A stretch of 64,000 bases of DNA from Mycolicibacterium litorale (GCA_002007745.1 CP019882.1:2914001-2978000); one strand, 5' to 3'; positions 10,006 through 21,500 are shown, numbered from the stretch's first letter. Notes: generated from the letters alone by a model not told the origin. Program-made: numbers and translations.

Positions 10006-11366
10006 GCGTGCTCTTCACGGCGCTGAGCCTGCTGGCAATCGTCGTCCTCACCTTCGGTACGGCGCTGTTCGTCGCGGCCGAGTTCTCGCTGACCGCCCTG
10101 GAGCGCAGCACCGTCGACGCCAACGCCCGCAGCGGCGACCGGCGCGACGCGTTCGTGCAACGCGCCCACCGCACACTGTCCTTCCAGCTGTCCGGCGCCC
10201 AGCTCGGCATCTCCATCACCACGCTGGCCACCGGCTACCTGGCCGAGCCGGTACTGGCGCGGCTGTTGAACCCGGTGCTGGAACTGCTGCATGTGCCCGC
10301 CCGGGCGGTGCCCGGCATCGCGCTGGTGCTGGCGATCCTGATCGCCACCTCGCTGTCGATGGTGTTCGGCGAGTTGGTGCCCAAGAACCTGGCCGTCGCC
10401 CGGCCGGTGCCGACCGCGCGCTCGACCTCCGGGTTCCAGCTGGCGTTCTCGATGGTGATGACGCCGGCGATCAAGGCCACCAACGGCACGGCGAACTGGA
10501 TCCTGCGCCGGTTCGGCATCGAACCGGCCGAGGAACTGCGCTCGGCGCGTTCCCCCGAAGAGCTCGGCTCCCTGGTCCGCAGTTCGGCCGAACACGGCTC
10601 ACTCGACCCGGCCACCGCGGCGCTGGTCAACCGGTCTCTGCAGTTCGGCTCCCGGATCGCCGAGGAGTTCATGACCCCGCGCACCGAGATCGAGGTGCTG
10701 CAGGCCGATGACACCGTCGCCGACCTGGTCGCCGCCGCCGACGACACCGGCTTCTCCCGGTTCCCCGTCGTCGAGGGCGACCTCGACGAGACCATCGGCA
10801 TCGTGCATGTCAAACAGGTCTTCGCGCTGCCCGCCGAGAAGCGGTCCACCACCCGGTTGCGGGCGCTGGCGATCCCGGTACCCAAGGTGCCCTCCACCCT
10901 CGACGGCGACGCGCTGATGGCCCAGGTCCGCTCACATGGCCTGCAGACCGCCCTGGTGGTCGACGAGTACGGCGGCACCGCCGGCATGGTCACCGTCGAG
11001 GACCTCATCGAGGAGATCGTCGGCGACGTCCGCGACGAGCACGACGACTCCACCCCCGACGTCCAGAAAGCCGGCACCGGCTGGCGGGTCACCGGGCTGC
11101 TGCGCATCGACGAGGTGGCCGAGGCGACCGGATTCCGGGCGCCGGAGGGCGAATACGAGACCATCGGCGGGTTGGTCCTGGAGACGCTCGGCCACATTCC
11201 GGAACCGGGCGAATCGGTCGAGCTGACGGCCTTCGACCCCGACGGTCCGCTCGACGACCCGGTCCGCTGGCAGGCCACCGTGGTCGAGATGGACGGCCGG
11301 CGCATCGACCAGCTCGTCCTCACCGAGGTCGGTCGCCGCGGCGACGCCGAGGAGGAGCAACCCTGA
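10002..11366 (+). CDS. CNNM/CorC-family membrane protein with CBS domains (Rv1842c-like)
   Basis: 454-aa membrane protein of the CNNM (DUF21-CBS-CorC/HlyC) family, implicated in divalent cation, mainly Mg2+, transport or homeostasis. Residues 1-170 form the DUF21 membrane domain, with helices near 1-28, 60-75 and 100-125 and the family segments [26 protein letters not shown] and [13 protein letters not shown]. Two CBS repeats follow ([12 protein letters not shown], then [26 protein letters not shown]), then a CorC/HlyC domain at the C-terminus. The stop and the start of the next, paralogous gene share one base (TGATG). The pair corresponds to Rv1842c and Rv1841c. Confidence 0.92.
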   Translation: MSVLFTALSLLAIVVLTFGTALFVAAEFSLTALERSTVDANARSGDRRDAFVQRAHRTLSFQLSGAQLGISITTLATGYLAEPVLARLLNPVLELLHVPARAVPGIALVLAILIATSLSMVFGELVPKNLAVARPVPTARSTSGFQLAFSMVMTPAIKATNGTANWILRRFGIEPAEELRSARSPEELGSLVRSSAEHGSLDPATAALVNRSLQFGSRIAEEFMTPRTEIEVLQADDTVADLVAAADDTGFSRFPVVEGDLDETIGIVHVKQVFALPAEKRSTTRLRALAIPVPKVPSTLDGDALMAQVRSHGLQTALVVDEYGGTAGMVTVEDLIEEIVGDVRDEHDDSTPDVQKAGTGWRVTGLLRIDEVAEATGFRAPEGEYETIGGLVLETLGHIPEPGESVELTAFDPDGPLDDPVRWQATVVEMDGRRIDQLVLTEVGRRGDAEEEQP

Positions 11367-12421
11367 TGGGCACCGACATCTTCGGGGTGTTGCTCACCCT
11401 GGCCCTGCTGGCCGCCAACGCGTTCTTCGTCGGCTCCGAATTCGCGCTGATCTCGGCGCGCCGCGACCGGCTGGAGACCCTGGCCGAACAGGGCAAGAAG
11501 AGTGCGGTCACCGTGTTGCGCGCCGGCGAGCAGCTCTCGCTGATGCTGGCCGGAGCCCAGCTGGGCATCACGGTGTGTTCGATCCTGCTGGGTCGGGTCG
11601 GTGAGCCGGCGGTGGCCCACCTGCTGGAGAAGCCGTTCGATCTGGCGGGTGTGCCCGACGCCGTGCTGCACACCGTGTCGTTTCTGGTGGCGCTGGCCAT
11701 CGTGGTGATCCTGCATGTGCTTCTCGGCGAAATGGTGCCCAAGAACATCGCCATCGCCGGCCCGGAGAAGACGGCGATGCTGGTCGTTCCGGTCTACCTG
11801 GTCTACGTGCGGTTCGCCCGGCCCTTCATCGCGTTCTACAACTGGGCCGCCAACACGACGCTGAAGATGTTCGGGGTGGAGGTCAGGGACGAACTCGACG
11901 TGACGGTGTCCACCGTCGAGTTGGCCGAGATGATCGCCGAGTCCCGTTCCGAAGGCCTGTTGGACCCGGAGGAACACATGCGGCTGACCAGGGCGCTGCA
12001 GATCCGCAACCGGGTGGTCAACGATGTCGCGGTTCCGCTGGATCAGATCCGGGCGGTGCCGGTCGCCGGTCCTGGACTGGGCCCGACGGTCCAAGCGGTC
12101 GAGAAGGCGCTGACCGACACCGGGTACTCCCGGTTCCCCGTCGTGGGTACCGACGGAACGGCCCTGGGCTATCTGCACATCAAGGATGTGCTGTCCCAGA
12201 TCGACCGGCCCGACGCGGTGGTCGACGGCGCGGTGGTGCGGCCGCTGCCGCGGGTGCCGGCCGATATGCCGCTGCCGGACGCGCTGTCGCTGCTGCGCCG
12301 CGACAACAGCCACCTGGCCGCGGTGACCGCCGCCGACGGCAGCGTGTGCGGAATGGTGGCGCTGGAGGACCTGGTCGAAGACCTGGTCGGCACCGTGCGC
12401 GACGGAATGCACCGTGCCTGA
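11366..12421 (+). CDS. CNNM-family membrane protein with CBS domains (Rv1841c-like)
   Basis: 351-aa paralogue of the preceding protein, with the same DUF21 features (FFVGSEFALISARRDR, LAGAQLGITVCSILLGRVGEP, LLGEMVPKNIAIAGPEK) and two CBS motifs, but ending after the CBS pair without the C-terminal CorC/HlyC domain. The two products may form a heteromer; CNNM proteins are dimeric. Start ATG 11366 shares a base with the upstream stop; the end overlaps the next gene by 8 bases, so three genes are translationally linked. Confidence 0.9.
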   Translation: MGTDIFGVLLTLALLAANAFFVGSEFALISARRDRLETLAEQGKKSAVTVLRAGEQLSLMLAGAQLGITVCSILLGRVGEPAVAHLLEKPFDLAGVPDAVLHTVSFLVALAIVVILHVLLGEMVPKNIAIAGPEKTAMLVVPVYLVYVRFARPFIAFYNWAANTTLKMFGVEVRDELDVTVSTVELAEMIAESRSEGLLDPEEHMRLTRALQIRNRVVNDVAVPLDQIRAVPVAGPGLGPTVQAVEKALTDTGYSRFPVVGTDGTALGYLHIKDVLSQIDRPDAVVDGAVVRPLPRVPADMPLPDALSLLRRDNSHLAAVTAADGSVCGMVALEDLVEDLVGTVRDGMHRA

Positions 12422-13340
12422 CGGTGACCGGCGGGTTCTGACCGAGCACGACTGGACGGCCCGGGCCACGGCCCATCGGGCCCGGGTGGCGGCCTTCACC
12501 GGTTCGCACGCCCGCCGGGCCGCACGCGGCGAGGCGCACCCGGTGTGGGATTTCCTGTTCACCTACTACAGCCTGCGTCCCCGCCAACTGAGGGTGTGGC
12601 ATCCCGGCTACGGCACCGCACTGGCCGGCCCGTCCGCCGCCGAGTACCTGGATCGGGCCGGATACGTGACGACCACCGCCGGCGTGACGGTCGGGTCGGA
12701 CTATCTGCGGTCACGTCGCGACACCGTCGCATTCGTCGCCGACCTGCTGCGCGCCACCGCCGGCCGCACACCGCAGTTCGGCTGCTTCGGCATGCACGAA
12801 TGGGCGATGGTGTACCGCACCGACGCGGTCCGGCACGGCCGGGTGCCGCTGCGGCTGGGCCCGGCAGGCACCGACGCCGTCGTCGAATCGATGCCGCTGC
12901 GGTGCACCCACTTCGACGCCTTCCGGTTCTTCACGGCCGCCGCCGCGCCGCGCAATCGCGGCGTGCCGACCCGGGACACCCAGCGCGACTGGGAGCAGCC
13001 CGGCTGCCTGCACGCCAACATGGACCTCTACAAGTGGTGCTACAAGCTCGGCCCGCTGGTGGACTCGGGGCTGCTGGTGGACTGCCTGGCGGTCGCCGCC
13101 GAGGCGCGCGAGCTCGACATGCGCGCCTCCCCCTACGATCTGACGGCCTTCGGGTTTGAGCCCATCGCCGTGGAGGAACCCGCCGGTCGAGCGGAATACG
13201 TGCGCTGCCAGGGGGTTATCACAGAGCGCGCCCGGCCGCTACGTCAGCAGCTGCTCGCGTGGTGTGAACGACTGCTGGCCTCGGGGGTGCCCTACGACAC
13301 TGTGTCGGAGAGCCCCCTACCTGCGGGTAAGATGAATTGA
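12414..13340 (+). CDS. Conserved protein of unknown function upstream of glcB
   Basis: 308-aa soluble protein beginning at GTG 12414, inside the end of the CNNM gene. I do not recognise a characterised domain. It is rich in conserved-looking aromatic and histidine positions: [65 protein letters not shown]. Similar genes beside glcB in other actinobacteria have been labelled 3-methyladenine DNA glycosylase, but I see nothing in the sequence that proves it. M. tuberculosis has PE_PGRS and toxin-antitoxin genes at the corresponding place, so this gene is absent there. Confidence 0.75.
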   Translation: MPDGDRRVLTEHDWTARATAHRARVAAFTGSHARRAARGEAHPVWDFLFTYYSLRPRQLRVWHPGYGTALAGPSAAEYLDRAGYVTTTAGVTVGSDYLRSRRDTVAFVADLLRATAGRTPQFGCFGMHEWAMVYRTDAVRHGRVPLRLGPAGTDAVVESMPLRCTHFDAFRFFTAAAAPRNRGVPTRDTQRDWEQPGCLHANMDLYKWCYKLGPLVDSGLLVDCLAVAAEARELDMRASPYDLTAFGFEPIAVEEPAGRAEYVRCQGVITERARPLRQQLLAWCERLLASGVPYDTVSESPLPAGKMN

Positions 13341-13359
13341 TTGTCGTGAGGGAGGACAG

Positions 13360-15537
13360 ATGACCGATCGCGTGACCGTCGGCAACCTGCGGGTGGCGCA
13401 GGTGCTGTATGACTTCATCACCAACGAGGCGCTGCCCGGCACCGGGATCGATCCCGACAGCTTCTGGGCAGGCGTCGACAAGGTCGTCACCGACCTCACC
13501 CCGCAGAACCAGGACCTGCTGGCCCGCCGCGACGAACTGCAGGCCCAGATCGATCGCTGGCACCGGCAGCGCATCATCGGTGGCATCGACCCGGGTGAAT
13601 ACCGGCAGTTCCTCACCGACATCGGGTATCTGCTGCCCGAGCCGGAGGACTTCACCATCACCACCTCCGGGGTCGACGACGAGATCACCACGACCGCCGG
13701 CCCGCAGCTGGTGGTGCCGATCCTCAACGCGCGGTTCGCCCTCAACGCCGCCAACGCGCGGTGGGGTTCGCTGTACGACGCGCTCTACGGCACCGACGTG
13801 ATCAGCGATGAGGACGGCGCCGAAGCGGGCAGCGGCGGCTACAACAAGGTTCGCGGTGACAAGGTGATCGCCTACGCGCGCGGCTTCCTCGACGCCGCCG
13901 TGCCACTGGCATCGGGCTCGTGGTCCGATGCCACCGGGATCAGCCTCGTCGATGGGGCGCTGCACGTCGCCCAGGGCGACGAGTCCACCGGCCTGGCCAG
14001 CCCGGAGAAGTTCATCGGGTACACCGGCGAGCTGGGTTCGCCGTCGTGGTCGGTGCTGCTGGTCAACCACGGCCTGCACATCGAGATCCTGATCGACCCG
14101 GAGTCGCCGATCGGGTCAACCGACGCCGCCGGCATCAAGGACGTCGTGCTGGAGTCCGCGATCACCACGATCATGGACTTCGAGGACTCGGTGGCCGCCG
14201 TCGACGCCGAGGACAAGGTGCTCGGCTACCGCAACTGGCTCGGCCTGAACAAGGGCGATCTGGCCGAGGAGGTCAGCAAGGGCGGCAAGACTTTCACCCG
14301 GGTGCTCAACGCCGACCGCACCTACGCCGCCCCGGACGGATCCGAGTTCACTCTGCCCGGGCGCAGCCTGCTGTTCGTCCGCAACGTCGGTCACCTGATG
14401 ACCAACGACGCGATCGTGATCGCCGACAGCAACGGGGACGAAACAGAGGTCTTCGAGGGTCTGCAGGACGCACTGTTCACCACGCTGATGGCCATGCACG
14501 GCCTCAATGGGCAGAACAGCCGCACCGGCTCCATCTACATCGTCAAGCCCAAGATGCACGGCCCGGACGAGGTCGCCTTCACCTGTGAACTGTTCAGCCG
14601 GGTCGAGGACGTGCTGGGCCTGCCGCAGAACACCGTCAAGGTCGGCATCATGGACGAGGAGCGGCGCACCTCGGCCAACCTCAAGGCCTGCGTCAAGGCC
14701 GCCGCGGACCGGGTGGCGTTCATCAACACCGGCTTCCTGGACCGCACCGGCGACGAGATCCACACCTCGATGGAAGCCGGCCCGATGATCCGCAAGGGTG
14801 CGATGAAGACGCAGCCGTGGATCCTGGCCTACGAAGACCAGAACGTCGACGTCGGGCTGGCCACCGGGTTCTCCGGCAAGGCCCAGATCGGCAAGGGTAT
14901 GTGGGCCATGACCGACCTGATGGCCGCCATGGTCGAGCAGAAGATCGGCCAGCCGAAGGCCGGCGCCACGACGGCGTGGGTGCCCTCGCCCACGGCGGCG
15001 ACCCTGCACGCCATGCACTACCACTACGTCGACGTCTTCGAGGTGCACAAGGAGCTCGCCGGCAAAACCCGCACCAGCCTCGACGAGCTGCTGACCATCC
15101 CGCTGGCCAAGGAGCTGGCGTGGTCGCCGGAGGAGATCCACGAGGAGGTCGACAACAACTGCCAGTCCATCCTGGGCTACGTGGTGCGGTGGATCGACGC
15201 CGGAGTGGGCTGTTCGAAGGTGCCCGACATTCACGATGTCGCGCTGATGGAGGATCGGGCCACGCTGCGGATCTCCAGCCAGCTGCTGGCGAACTGGCTG
15301 CGGCACGGCGTCATCACCGCCGACGACGTCAAGTCCAGCCTGCGCCGGATGGCGGCGGTGGTCGACGAGCAGAACGCAAGCGACCCGGACTTCCGGCCGA
15401 TGGCGCCGGACCCCGACAACAGCATCGCCTTCCAGGCGGCGCAGGAACTGATCCTGGCCGGCGCGGCGCAGCCCAACGGCTACACCGAGCCGATCCTGCA
15501 TCGGCGCCGCCGGGAGTACAAGGCCAGCGTCGCCTGA
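13360..15537 (+). CDS. glcB: Malate synthase G (EC 2.3.3.9)
   Basis: Monomeric malate synthase of 725 aa, condensing glyoxylate with acetyl-CoA in the glyoxylate shunt. The Mg2+/glyoxylate-binding core is seen in [18 protein letters not shown], followed by [13 protein letters not shown]; the catalytic aspartate lies in the C-terminal [21 protein letters not shown]. Length and order match M. tuberculosis GlcB (Rv1837c, 741 aa). The ATG at 13360 has a GGGAGGAC ribosome site. A candidate -10, TAAGAT (13328-13333), overlaps a small dyad TACC-TGCG-GGTA at 13318-13329 inside the end of the preceding gene, so an independent regulated promoter is plausible. Confidence 0.97.
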   Translation: MTDRVTVGNLRVAQVLYDFITNEALPGTGIDPDSFWAGVDKVVTDLTPQNQDLLARRDELQAQIDRWHRQRIIGGIDPGEYRQFLTDIGYLLPEPEDFTITTSGVDDEITTTAGPQLVVPILNARFALNAANARWGSLYDALYGTDVISDEDGAEAGSGGYNKVRGDKVIAYARGFLDAAVPLASGSWSDATGISLVDGALHVAQGDESTGLASPEKFIGYTGELGSPSWSVLLVNHGLHIEILIDPESPIGSTDAAGIKDVVLESAITTIMDFEDSVAAVDAEDKVLGYRNWLGLNKGDLAEEVSKGGKTFTRVLNADRTYAAPDGSEFTLPGRSLLFVRNVGHLMTNDAIVIADSNGDETEVFEGLQDALFTTLMAMHGLNGQNSRTGSIYIVKPKMHGPDEVAFTCELFSRVEDVLGLPQNTVKVGIMDEERRTSANLKACVKAAADRVAFINTGFLDRTGDEIHTSMEAGPMIRKGAMKTQPWILAYEDQNVDVGLATGFSGKAQIGKGMWAMTDLMAAMVEQKIGQPKAGATTAWVPSPTAATLHAMHYHYVDVFEVHKELAGKTRTSLDELLTIPLAKELAWSPEEIHEEVDNNCQSILGYVVRWIDAGVGCSKVPDIHDVALMEDRATLRISSQLLANWLRHGVITADDVKSSLRRMAAVVDEQNASDPDFRPMAPDPDNSIAFQAAQELILAGAAQPNGYTEPILHRRRREYKASVA

Positions 15538-15582
15538 CCCGGTGCCCGGTTCGGCGCGGTCGGCGGCGAATCGGCTGATCGC

Positions 15583-15588
15583 TAGACT
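15583..15588 (+). promoter_or_regulatory. Candidate -10 element for the VWA-domain gene
   Basis: TAGACT fits the TANNNT pattern, 60 bases upstream of the ATG at 15649 in the 111-base gap after glcB. No clear -35. Tentative. Confidence 0.35.
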
Positions 15589-15648
15589 CGTGCGGGGTCT
15601 GGCGCACTCACCGCACGACCGCTCGACGAAAGAGGATTAGGCACCGCC

Positions 15649-17694
15649 ATGGGCAGGCACAGCAAACCCGGTCCCGAGGATTCCTACGGTGAACCGGACG
15701 AGCCTGCCGATACACCGGAGAATCCCACCGAGCGCTTTGCCGGCGCGGACGACGACTACCGGTCCGATGAGCACGGCGACTACGACTACGACGATGACGA
15801 CGACACCGACCTCGAGCGCGAGTATTCGGAGTCTGACGATTATCCCGGCGACTATCCCGGGGTCGACTACGTGGACTACGACGAGCGCGGCGAGGAACAG
15901 ACCACCTCGTTCGCGGCGGCCGGCCCCACGCTGCCGGGTCAGACCGGCCGTCGCCGGCGCGCCGCCGACGGCGGGCACCGCAGCGACGGGGGCCGACGCG
16001 GGGTGAGCATCGGTGTGATCGCCGCGCTGGTGACCGTCGTGGTGGTGGTCGGCGGGGTGATTCTGTGGCGATTCTTCGGCGACGCGTTGTCGCACCGGTC
16101 GACCGAGGCCGCGCAGAAATGCCTGGAAGGAACGTCCAACGTCGCGGTGGTCGCCGACCCGTCGATCGCGCCGAGTGTGACCAAGTTCGCCGAGAGCTTC
16201 AACGCGGTGGCCACTCCGATCGGTGACCGCTGCGTGAAAATGGTTGTGACAGCCGCTGATTCGGACCGCGTCGTGGACGGATTCGTCTCCGATTGGCCGG
16301 GTGACCTCGGCGAGCGGCCGGCACTGTGGATTCCGGCCAGTTCGATCGGCGCGGCCCGACTGCAATCCGCGGCCGGCAAGGAGGCTGTCAGCGACGCGCG
16401 TTCGCTGGTCAGCTCCCCGGTGGTCCTCGCGGTGCGCCCGCAGCTCAAAGACGCACTGGCCCAACAGGCGTGGGGGGCACTGCCAGGGCTGCAGTCCGAT
16501 CCTGCCGGGTTGGACGGGCTGAACCTGCCGGGCTGGGGCCCGCTGCGGCTGGCGTTGCCGACCGCCGGCGACGCCGATGCCACCTATCTGGCCGCCGAAG
16601 CCGTCGCGGCCGCGGCGGCTCCGCAGGACGCGCCGGCCACCGCCGGACTCGGCGCGGTCAACACGCTGATCGCCGGGCAACCCAAACTGGCCGACAACTC
16701 CACCGATACCGCGTGGAAGGCGCTGCTGAGTCCCGGTGACCCCGCCGCCGCGCCGGTGCACGCCGTGGCGACCACCGAACAGCAACTGTTCGCCCGGGCC
16801 TCCTCGATGCAGGACGCCAAGACCAGTGTCGCCGAGTGGCTGCCACAGGGCGCGGTGGCACTCGCCGACTACCCCACCGTGTTGCTGGCCGGCAAGTGGC
16901 TGTCCGAGGAGCAGGTGAGCGCCGCCAGCGAATTCGCCCGGTACATGCGCAAACCCGAACAACTCGCCGAGCTGGCCAAGGCCGGCTTCCGCGCCGAGGG
17001 TGCCGCCCCGCCCGGCAACGACGTCGTCGGGTTCCCGCAGCTGGGCTCCGCACTGGCGATCGGCGACGACTCCGTGCGCGCCACCCTGGCTGCCGCGGTC
17101 TCCGCGCCGGCCACCGGTTCGGCGACCACGATCATGCTCGACCAGGCCATGTCCGGTGACGAGGCCGGCAAGCCGCGGCTGGTCAACGTGGCCACCGCCC
17201 TGGCCAACCGGATCGGGGCGCTGCCGTCCAACGCGGCCGTCGGCCTGTGGACGTTCAACGGTGTCGAAGGCCGCTCGGCCGTCCCGATGGGGCCGCTGCC
17301 CGACCAGGTCGACGGTCAGCCCCGCTCGGCCGCGCTGACCGGGACCCTCACCGGTCTGTCGCCGTCCGGCAGCGGTGGGGTGTCGTTCACCACGCTGCGA
17401 TTGGTCTACGGCGATGCATTGACCAATTTCCGGGAGGGCCAAGCCAACTCGGTGCTGGTGATCACCCAGGGCCCGCACACCGATCAGAGTCTGGACGGGC
17501 CGGGACTCGAGGCGTACGTCAAGTCGGCGGTGGATCCCGCCAAACCGGTCGCGATCAACGTCATCGACCTCGGTGACGACTCGGACCGGGCCACCTGGGA
17601 GGCGGTGGCCCAGGCTTCGGGCGGCACCTACCAGAACGTCGCGACGTCGGACTCACCGGATCTGGCGGCCGCCGTCACCACGATGCTGTCGTAG
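15649..17694 (+). CDS. Membrane-anchored protein with solute-binding-like and VWA domains (Rv1836c-like)
   Basis: 681-aa protein matching Rv1836c (677 aa) in length, layout and position. Residues 1-115 are cytoplasmic and extremely acidic, dense in Asp, Glu and Tyr (roughly 35-85). One membrane helix (VSIGVIAALVTVVVVVGGVI) lies near 120-140. The exterior part has a periplasmic-binding-protein-like region (about 160-460) and a von Willebrand A-type region towards the C-terminus (about 475-680; VGLWTFNGVEG, SVLVITQGPHTDQSL, AINVIDLGDD). Function unknown; such proteins often act in cell-envelope assembly or metal-dependent adhesion. Confidence 0.88.
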   Translation: MGRHSKPGPEDSYGEPDEPADTPENPTERFAGADDDYRSDEHGDYDYDDDDDTDLEREYSESDDYPGDYPGVDYVDYDERGEEQTTSFAAAGPTLPGQTGRRRRAADGGHRSDGGRRGVSIGVIAALVTVVVVVGGVILWRFFGDALSHRSTEAAQKCLEGTSNVAVVADPSIAPSVTKFAESFNAVATPIGDRCVKMVVTAADSDRVVDGFVSDWPGDLGERPALWIPASSIGAARLQSAAGKEAVSDARSLVSSPVVLAVRPQLKDALAQQAWGALPGLQSDPAGLDGLNLPGWGPLRLALPTAGDADATYLAAEAVAAAAAPQDAPATAGLGAVNTLIAGQPKLADNSTDTAWKALLSPGDPAAAPVHAVATTEQQLFARASSMQDAKTSVAEWLPQGAVALADYPTVLLAGKWLSEEQVSAASEFARYMRKPEQLAELAKAGFRAEGAAPPGNDVVGFPQLGSALAIGDDSVRATLAAAVSAPATGSATTIMLDQAMSGDEAGKPRLVNVATALANRIGALPSNAAVGLWTFNGVEGRSAVPMGPLPDQVDGQPRSAALTGTLTGLSPSGSGGVSFTTLRLVYGDALTNFREGQANSVLVITQGPHTDQSLDGPGLEAYVKSAVDPAKPVAINVIDLGDDSDRATWEAVAQASGGTYQNVATSDSPDLAAAVTTMLS

Positions 17695-18564
17695 TCAGTC
17701 CAGCGCCAGCAGCTGGCGTGCGCCGGCGGTGAACTCGTCGGGCACTTCGATCTGCGGGTAGTGCCCGACGCCGGGCAGGGTGATGACCTCGGCAGCGGGC
17801 CGTAGTTCGCGCAGGCCGGCCAGCACCTCGGTGGTGGCGACGGGATCGCCGGTGGCCCACAGGAATCCCAGCGGTTTGTCCCAGTCCCGCACAGCCCCGT
17901 GCCAGCGCGGCGCGAAACGGACCCGCTCGTTGAGGTAGGCGCACAGCAGATGCAGGATGCGGTGGCCGTCATCGCGGGCCAGCAGCGCCCACTGGGCCTG
18001 CGCCTCCTCGTTCGACAGCGGGTGCTGCGCACTGAACAGCTTGGCGAAGCCGCGCAGGAAGCCACGTTCGTTGGTCAACCGGGCGAACGCCGGGCCCAGC
18101 GGACCGCGCAGGATCTTCTGACTCGGCCGCAGGCTTGCCCGTTCGATGATCACGCTGCCGTTGGTGAGCACCGCCCGCTGGATCTCGAACGGCAACGCGC
18201 CGTTGAGGTCACGGGCCAGCAGTTCGGTCGCCACCGAGGTGCCCATGTCGTGCGCCAGCAGCACCACCGGTCCGGGATCGACGTCGGCGACCACGCTCTG
18301 CACGATGTCAGCCTGCTCGAGCAGGCTGTACCGGTGTGGTCGCGGCTTGTCGGACAGCCCGAAACCCAGGAAATCCAGGGTCAGCCAGGCCCGGTCGCCC
18401 AGGCGGTCGACGACACCGCGGAAATCGTAGGAGCTGGACGGAAACCCGTGCAGCAGGAGTACAGCGGGACCACGGCCCTGCCGGGAGCGGACGAACACAC
18501 TTCCGGCGCTGGTGGACAGCATGCGCCCACCCTCTTGCCACTGGCGGACATCGGCGGGCAGCAC
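17695..18564 (-). CDS. lipZ: Alpha/beta hydrolase with aspartate nucleophile (LipZ/Rv1834-like)
   Basis: 289-aa alpha/beta hydrolase with oxyanion motif LHGFPSSSYDF, nucleophile elbow LLAHDMGTSVA and catalytic histidine in LPGVGHYPQ. The elbow has Asp where esterases have Ser, which is the arrangement of epoxide hydrolases and haloalkane dehalogenases rather than lipases, despite the lipZ name of the M. tuberculosis homologue Rv1834. The GTG at 18564 gives the full N-terminus; an ATG at 18522 with a GAGGG site is an alternative. It is convergent with the VWA gene and lies 92 bases downstream of gcvP on the same strand. Confidence 0.87.
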   Translation of the reverse strand: MLPADVRQWQEGGRMLSTSAGSVFVRSRQGRGPAVLLLHGFPSSSYDFRGVVDRLGDRAWLTLDFLGFGLSDKPRPHRYSLLEQADIVQSVVADVDPGPVVLLAHDMGTSVATELLARDLNGALPFEIQRAVLTNGSVIIERASLRPSQKILRGPLGPAFARLTNERGFLRGFAKLFSAQHPLSNEEAQAQWALLARDDGHRILHLLCAYLNERVRFAPRWHGAVRDWDKPLGFLWATGDPVATTEVLAGLRELRPAAEVITLPGVGHYPQIEVPDEFTAGARQLLALD

Positions 18565-18656
18565 ACGGCGACGCTACCAGGCGTCGATTCAGAACGGAGC
18601 GCGAAATCCGGCCGGCGGAACCCGCGCTGCGTTCTGTCTCGACGCATCGAGGTCGG

Positions 18657-21500
18657 CTAGGCGAACGCCTCCACCGGCGGGCAGGAGCACACCAGGTTGC
18701 GGTCCCCGTAGGCGCCGTCGATCCGGCGCACCGGCGGCCACACCTTGGGCCGGAAACCCTTGCCCAGCGGGTAGGCCGCCTGCTCGCGGGTGTACGGGTG
18801 GGTCCACTCGTCGACCAGCAGGCATTCCGCGGTATGCGGGGCGCCGCGCAGCGGGTTGTCATCCGCGGGCCACTCCCCCGAGCCGACCTTGTCGATCTCG
18901 GCGCGGATCGCGATCATCGCCTCGCAGAACGCGTCGACCTCGGCCAGGCTCTCGCTCTCGGTCGGTTCCACCATCAGCGTGCCCGCCACCGGGAAGCTCA
19001 TGGTCGGGGCGTGGAAACCGAAGTCTGCCAATCGTTTAGCCACATCGTCGACGGTGACGCCGGTGGCCTTGGTGATGCCGCGCAGATCCAGGATGCACTC
19101 GTGGGCCACCATGCCGTTCTCGCCGGTGTACAGCACCGGGTAGTACTCGTCGAGCCGGCGGGCGATGTAGTTGGCCGACGCGATGGCCGTCAGGGTGGCC
19201 TGCCGCAGCCCGCCCGCACCCATCATCCGGATGTAGGCCCACGTGATCGGCAGGATCGAGGCCGAACCGTACGGCGCCGCCGACACTACGTGCCCGTGCG
19301 GCAGTTCCTCGGCCAGTGGATGCCCGGGCAGGAACGGTGCCAGGTGTGAGCGCACCGCGACCGGGCCGACGCCGGGGCCGCCACCGCCGTGCGGGATGCA
19401 GAACGTCTTGTGCAGGTTCAGGTGGCTGACGTCGCCGCCGAACTTGCCCGGCCGGGCCAGTCCGACAAGGGCGTTGAGGTTGGCGCCGTCGACGTAGACC
19501 TGACCGCCGGCATCGTGCACCGCCGCGCAGATCTCGGCGATGTCGTGCTCGTACACCCCGTGCGTGGACGGATAGGTGATCATCAGCGCGGCCAGCTGCT
19601 CGGCGTGCTCGGTCACCTTGGCGCGCAGGTCGTCGAGGTCGACGTCGCCGTTGTCCCGGCAGGCCACCACAACCACCCGCATGCCCACCATGGCGGCCGA
19701 CGCCGCGTTGGTGCCGTGCGCGCTGGACGGGATCAGGCACACGTCGCGGTGCTGGTCGCCCCGCTCGAGGTGATAGTCCCGGATGGCGAGCAGGCCGGCG
19801 TATTCGCCCTGCGATCCGGCGTTGGGCTGCAGGGAGATCGCGTCGTAGCCGGTCACACCGGTCAGCCAGCTCTCCAGGTCGGCGATCAGCTTGCGCAGGC
19901 CAGGAGTGTCGCCGACCGGGGCGAACGGGTGCTGACGGCCGAACTCCGGCCAGGTGATGGACTCCATCTCGGCGGCGGCGTTGAGCTTCATCGTGCACGA
20001 CCCCAACGGGATCATGCTGCGGTCCAACGCGATGTCCTTGTCGGCCAGGGTGCGTAGGTAACGCATCATCTCGGTCTCGGTGCGGTACCGGTGAAACGCC
20101 GGATGGGTGAGGAATTCGCTTGTCCGCGAGCCGATTTCGGGGCCCGCATAGTCACCGGCCGGCGCGGCTCCGAACGACTCGAGAACCAGGGCGACATGGG
20201 CGTCGGTGGTGGCCTCGTCACAGCTGACCGAAACGTGATCGGCGTCCACTCGCCAGATGTTGACCCCGCGGCCCTTGGCTTCAGCCTGCACCGCCGCTGC
20301 CCGGTTGGGCACGTGCACCAGCACCGTGTCGAAGAACGTGTCGTGCACCACCTCGACACCTGCGGCGGCCAGTCCGGCCGCCAGCGAGCGGGCGTGGCCG
20401 TGCACCCGCCGGGCGATGCCGGTCAGCCCGTCCGGGCCGTGGTAGCTGGCATACATGGCGGCCATGATGGCGAGCAGCACCTGGGCGGTGCAGATGTTGG
20501 AGGTGGCCTTGTCCCGGCGGATGTGCTGTTCGCGGGTTTGCAGCGACAGTCGGTACGCCGCAGCGCCGTCCGCATCCACCGACACTCCGACCAGCCGGCC
20601 GGGCAGCTGCCGGGCGTGCTTGGCGTGCACCGCCAGGTAGCCGGCGTGCGGCCCTCCGAATCCCATTGGGACACCGAATCTTTGAGCGCTGCCGAAAGCG
20701 ACGTCCGCGCCGATCTCGCCGGGCGGGGCGATCAGCGTCAACGCCAGCAGGTCGGCACCCAGTGCGATCAGGGCGCCGCGCTCGTGCGCCTGCTCGACGA
20801 GCTTGGACCAGTCGGTGACCTGCCCGCTGGCGCCGGGCACCTGGGCGATGACACCGAAGAACTCGCCGTCGGGCAGGCCGCCCCGCAGGTCGGCGGTGAC
20901 GATCTCGATGCCCAGCGGCTCGGCGCGGGTGGCCAGGATGGCCGCGGTCTGGGCGAACAGGTCGGCGTCGACCGCGAGCCGGTTCGCCGAGCCACGCACC
21001 GCGCGGTGCATCAGCGTCATGGCCTCCGCGGCCGCGGTGCCCTCGTCGAGCATCGAGGCGTTGGCCACTTCCAGCCCGGTCAGGTCGGCGACCATGGTCT
21101 GGAAGTTCAGCAGCGCCTCGAGCCGGCCCTGGCTGATCTCCGGCTGATACGGCGTGTAGGCGGTGTACCAGGCCGGGTTCTCCATGATGTTGCGCAGCAG
21201 CACCGGCGGGGTGAGCGTGTCGTAGTAGCCCTGCCCGATCATCGACACCGCGATCGTGTTGGAGTCGGCCATCGCCCGCAGCTCGGCCAGTGCCTCGTGC
21301 TCGCTCGCCGCGACGGGCAGCCGGTCGAGGCCGGGCGCCACGCCGTCGGATCCAAGTGCGTCGAGGATGCCGGCCGGCAGCGCCTTGGCGGCGAGCTCGT
21401 CGAGCGAGGCGACGCCGATGACGTCGAGCATGGTGGCTACCGCGTCGGAATCCGGTCCGATGTGGCGATCGGCGAAACGGGGCTGGGAGTGGTCGGACAT
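18657..21500 (-). CDS. gcvP: Glycine dehydrogenase (decarboxylating), GcvP (EC 1.4.4.2)
   Basis: P protein of the glycine cleavage system (947 aa; gcvB/Rv1832 in M. tuberculosis), a PLP enzyme that decarboxylates glycine and passes the aminomethyl group to lipoyl-GcvH. It is the full-length fused form: the N-terminal half starts [18 protein letters not shown], and the C-terminal half holds the PLP lysine in [18 protein letters not shown]. The ATG at 21500 has an AGGAG site and follows the riboswitch; longer frames would extend into the riboswitch. gcvH lies about 3.1 kb upstream on the same strand; gcvT is not in the window. Confidence 0.97.
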   Translation of the reverse strand: MSDHSQPRFADRHIGPDSDAVATMLDVIGVASLDELAAKALPAGILDALGSDGVAPGLDRLPVAASEHEALAELRAMADSNTIAVSMIGQGYYDTLTPPVLLRNIMENPAWYTAYTPYQPEISQGRLEALLNFQTMVADLTGLEVANASMLDEGTAAAEAMTLMHRAVRGSANRLAVDADLFAQTAAILATRAEPLGIEIVTADLRGGLPDGEFFGVIAQVPGASGQVTDWSKLVEQAHERGALIALGADLLALTLIAPPGEIGADVAFGSAQRFGVPMGFGGPHAGYLAVHAKHARQLPGRLVGVSVDADGAAAYRLSLQTREQHIRRDKATSNICTAQVLLAIMAAMYASYHGPDGLTGIARRVHGHARSLAAGLAAAGVEVVHDTFFDTVLVHVPNRAAAVQAEAKGRGVNIWRVDADHVSVSCDEATTDAHVALVLESFGAAPAGDYAGPEIGSRTSEFLTHPAFHRYRTETEMMRYLRTLADKDIALDRSMIPLGSCTMKLNAAAEMESITWPEFGRQHPFAPVGDTPGLRKLIADLESWLTGVTGYDAISLQPNAGSQGEYAGLLAIRDYHLERGDQHRDVCLIPSSAHGTNAASAAMVGMRVVVVACRDNGDVDLDDLRAKVTEHAEQLAALMITYPSTHGVYEHDIAEICAAVHDAGGQVYVDGANLNALVGLARPGKFGGDVSHLNLHKTFCIPHGGGGPGVGPVAVRSHLAPFLPGHPLAEELPHGHVVSAAPYGSASILPITWAYIRMMGAGGLRQATLTAIASANYIARRLDEYYPVLYTGENGMVAHECILDLRGITKATGVTVDDVAKRLADFGFHAPTMSFPVAGTLMVEPTESESLAEVDAFCEAMIAIRAEIDKVGSGEWPADDNPLRGAPHTAECLLVDEWTHPYTREQAAYPLGKGFRPKVWPPVRRIDGAYGDRNLVCSCPPVEAFA

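Noticed and set aside
10235..12562. A 775-codon minus-strand frame opposite the two CNNM genes
   Set aside because: Antisense shadow with Ser/Arg/His-rich composition; the plus-strand genes carry clear DUF21 and CBS motifs.
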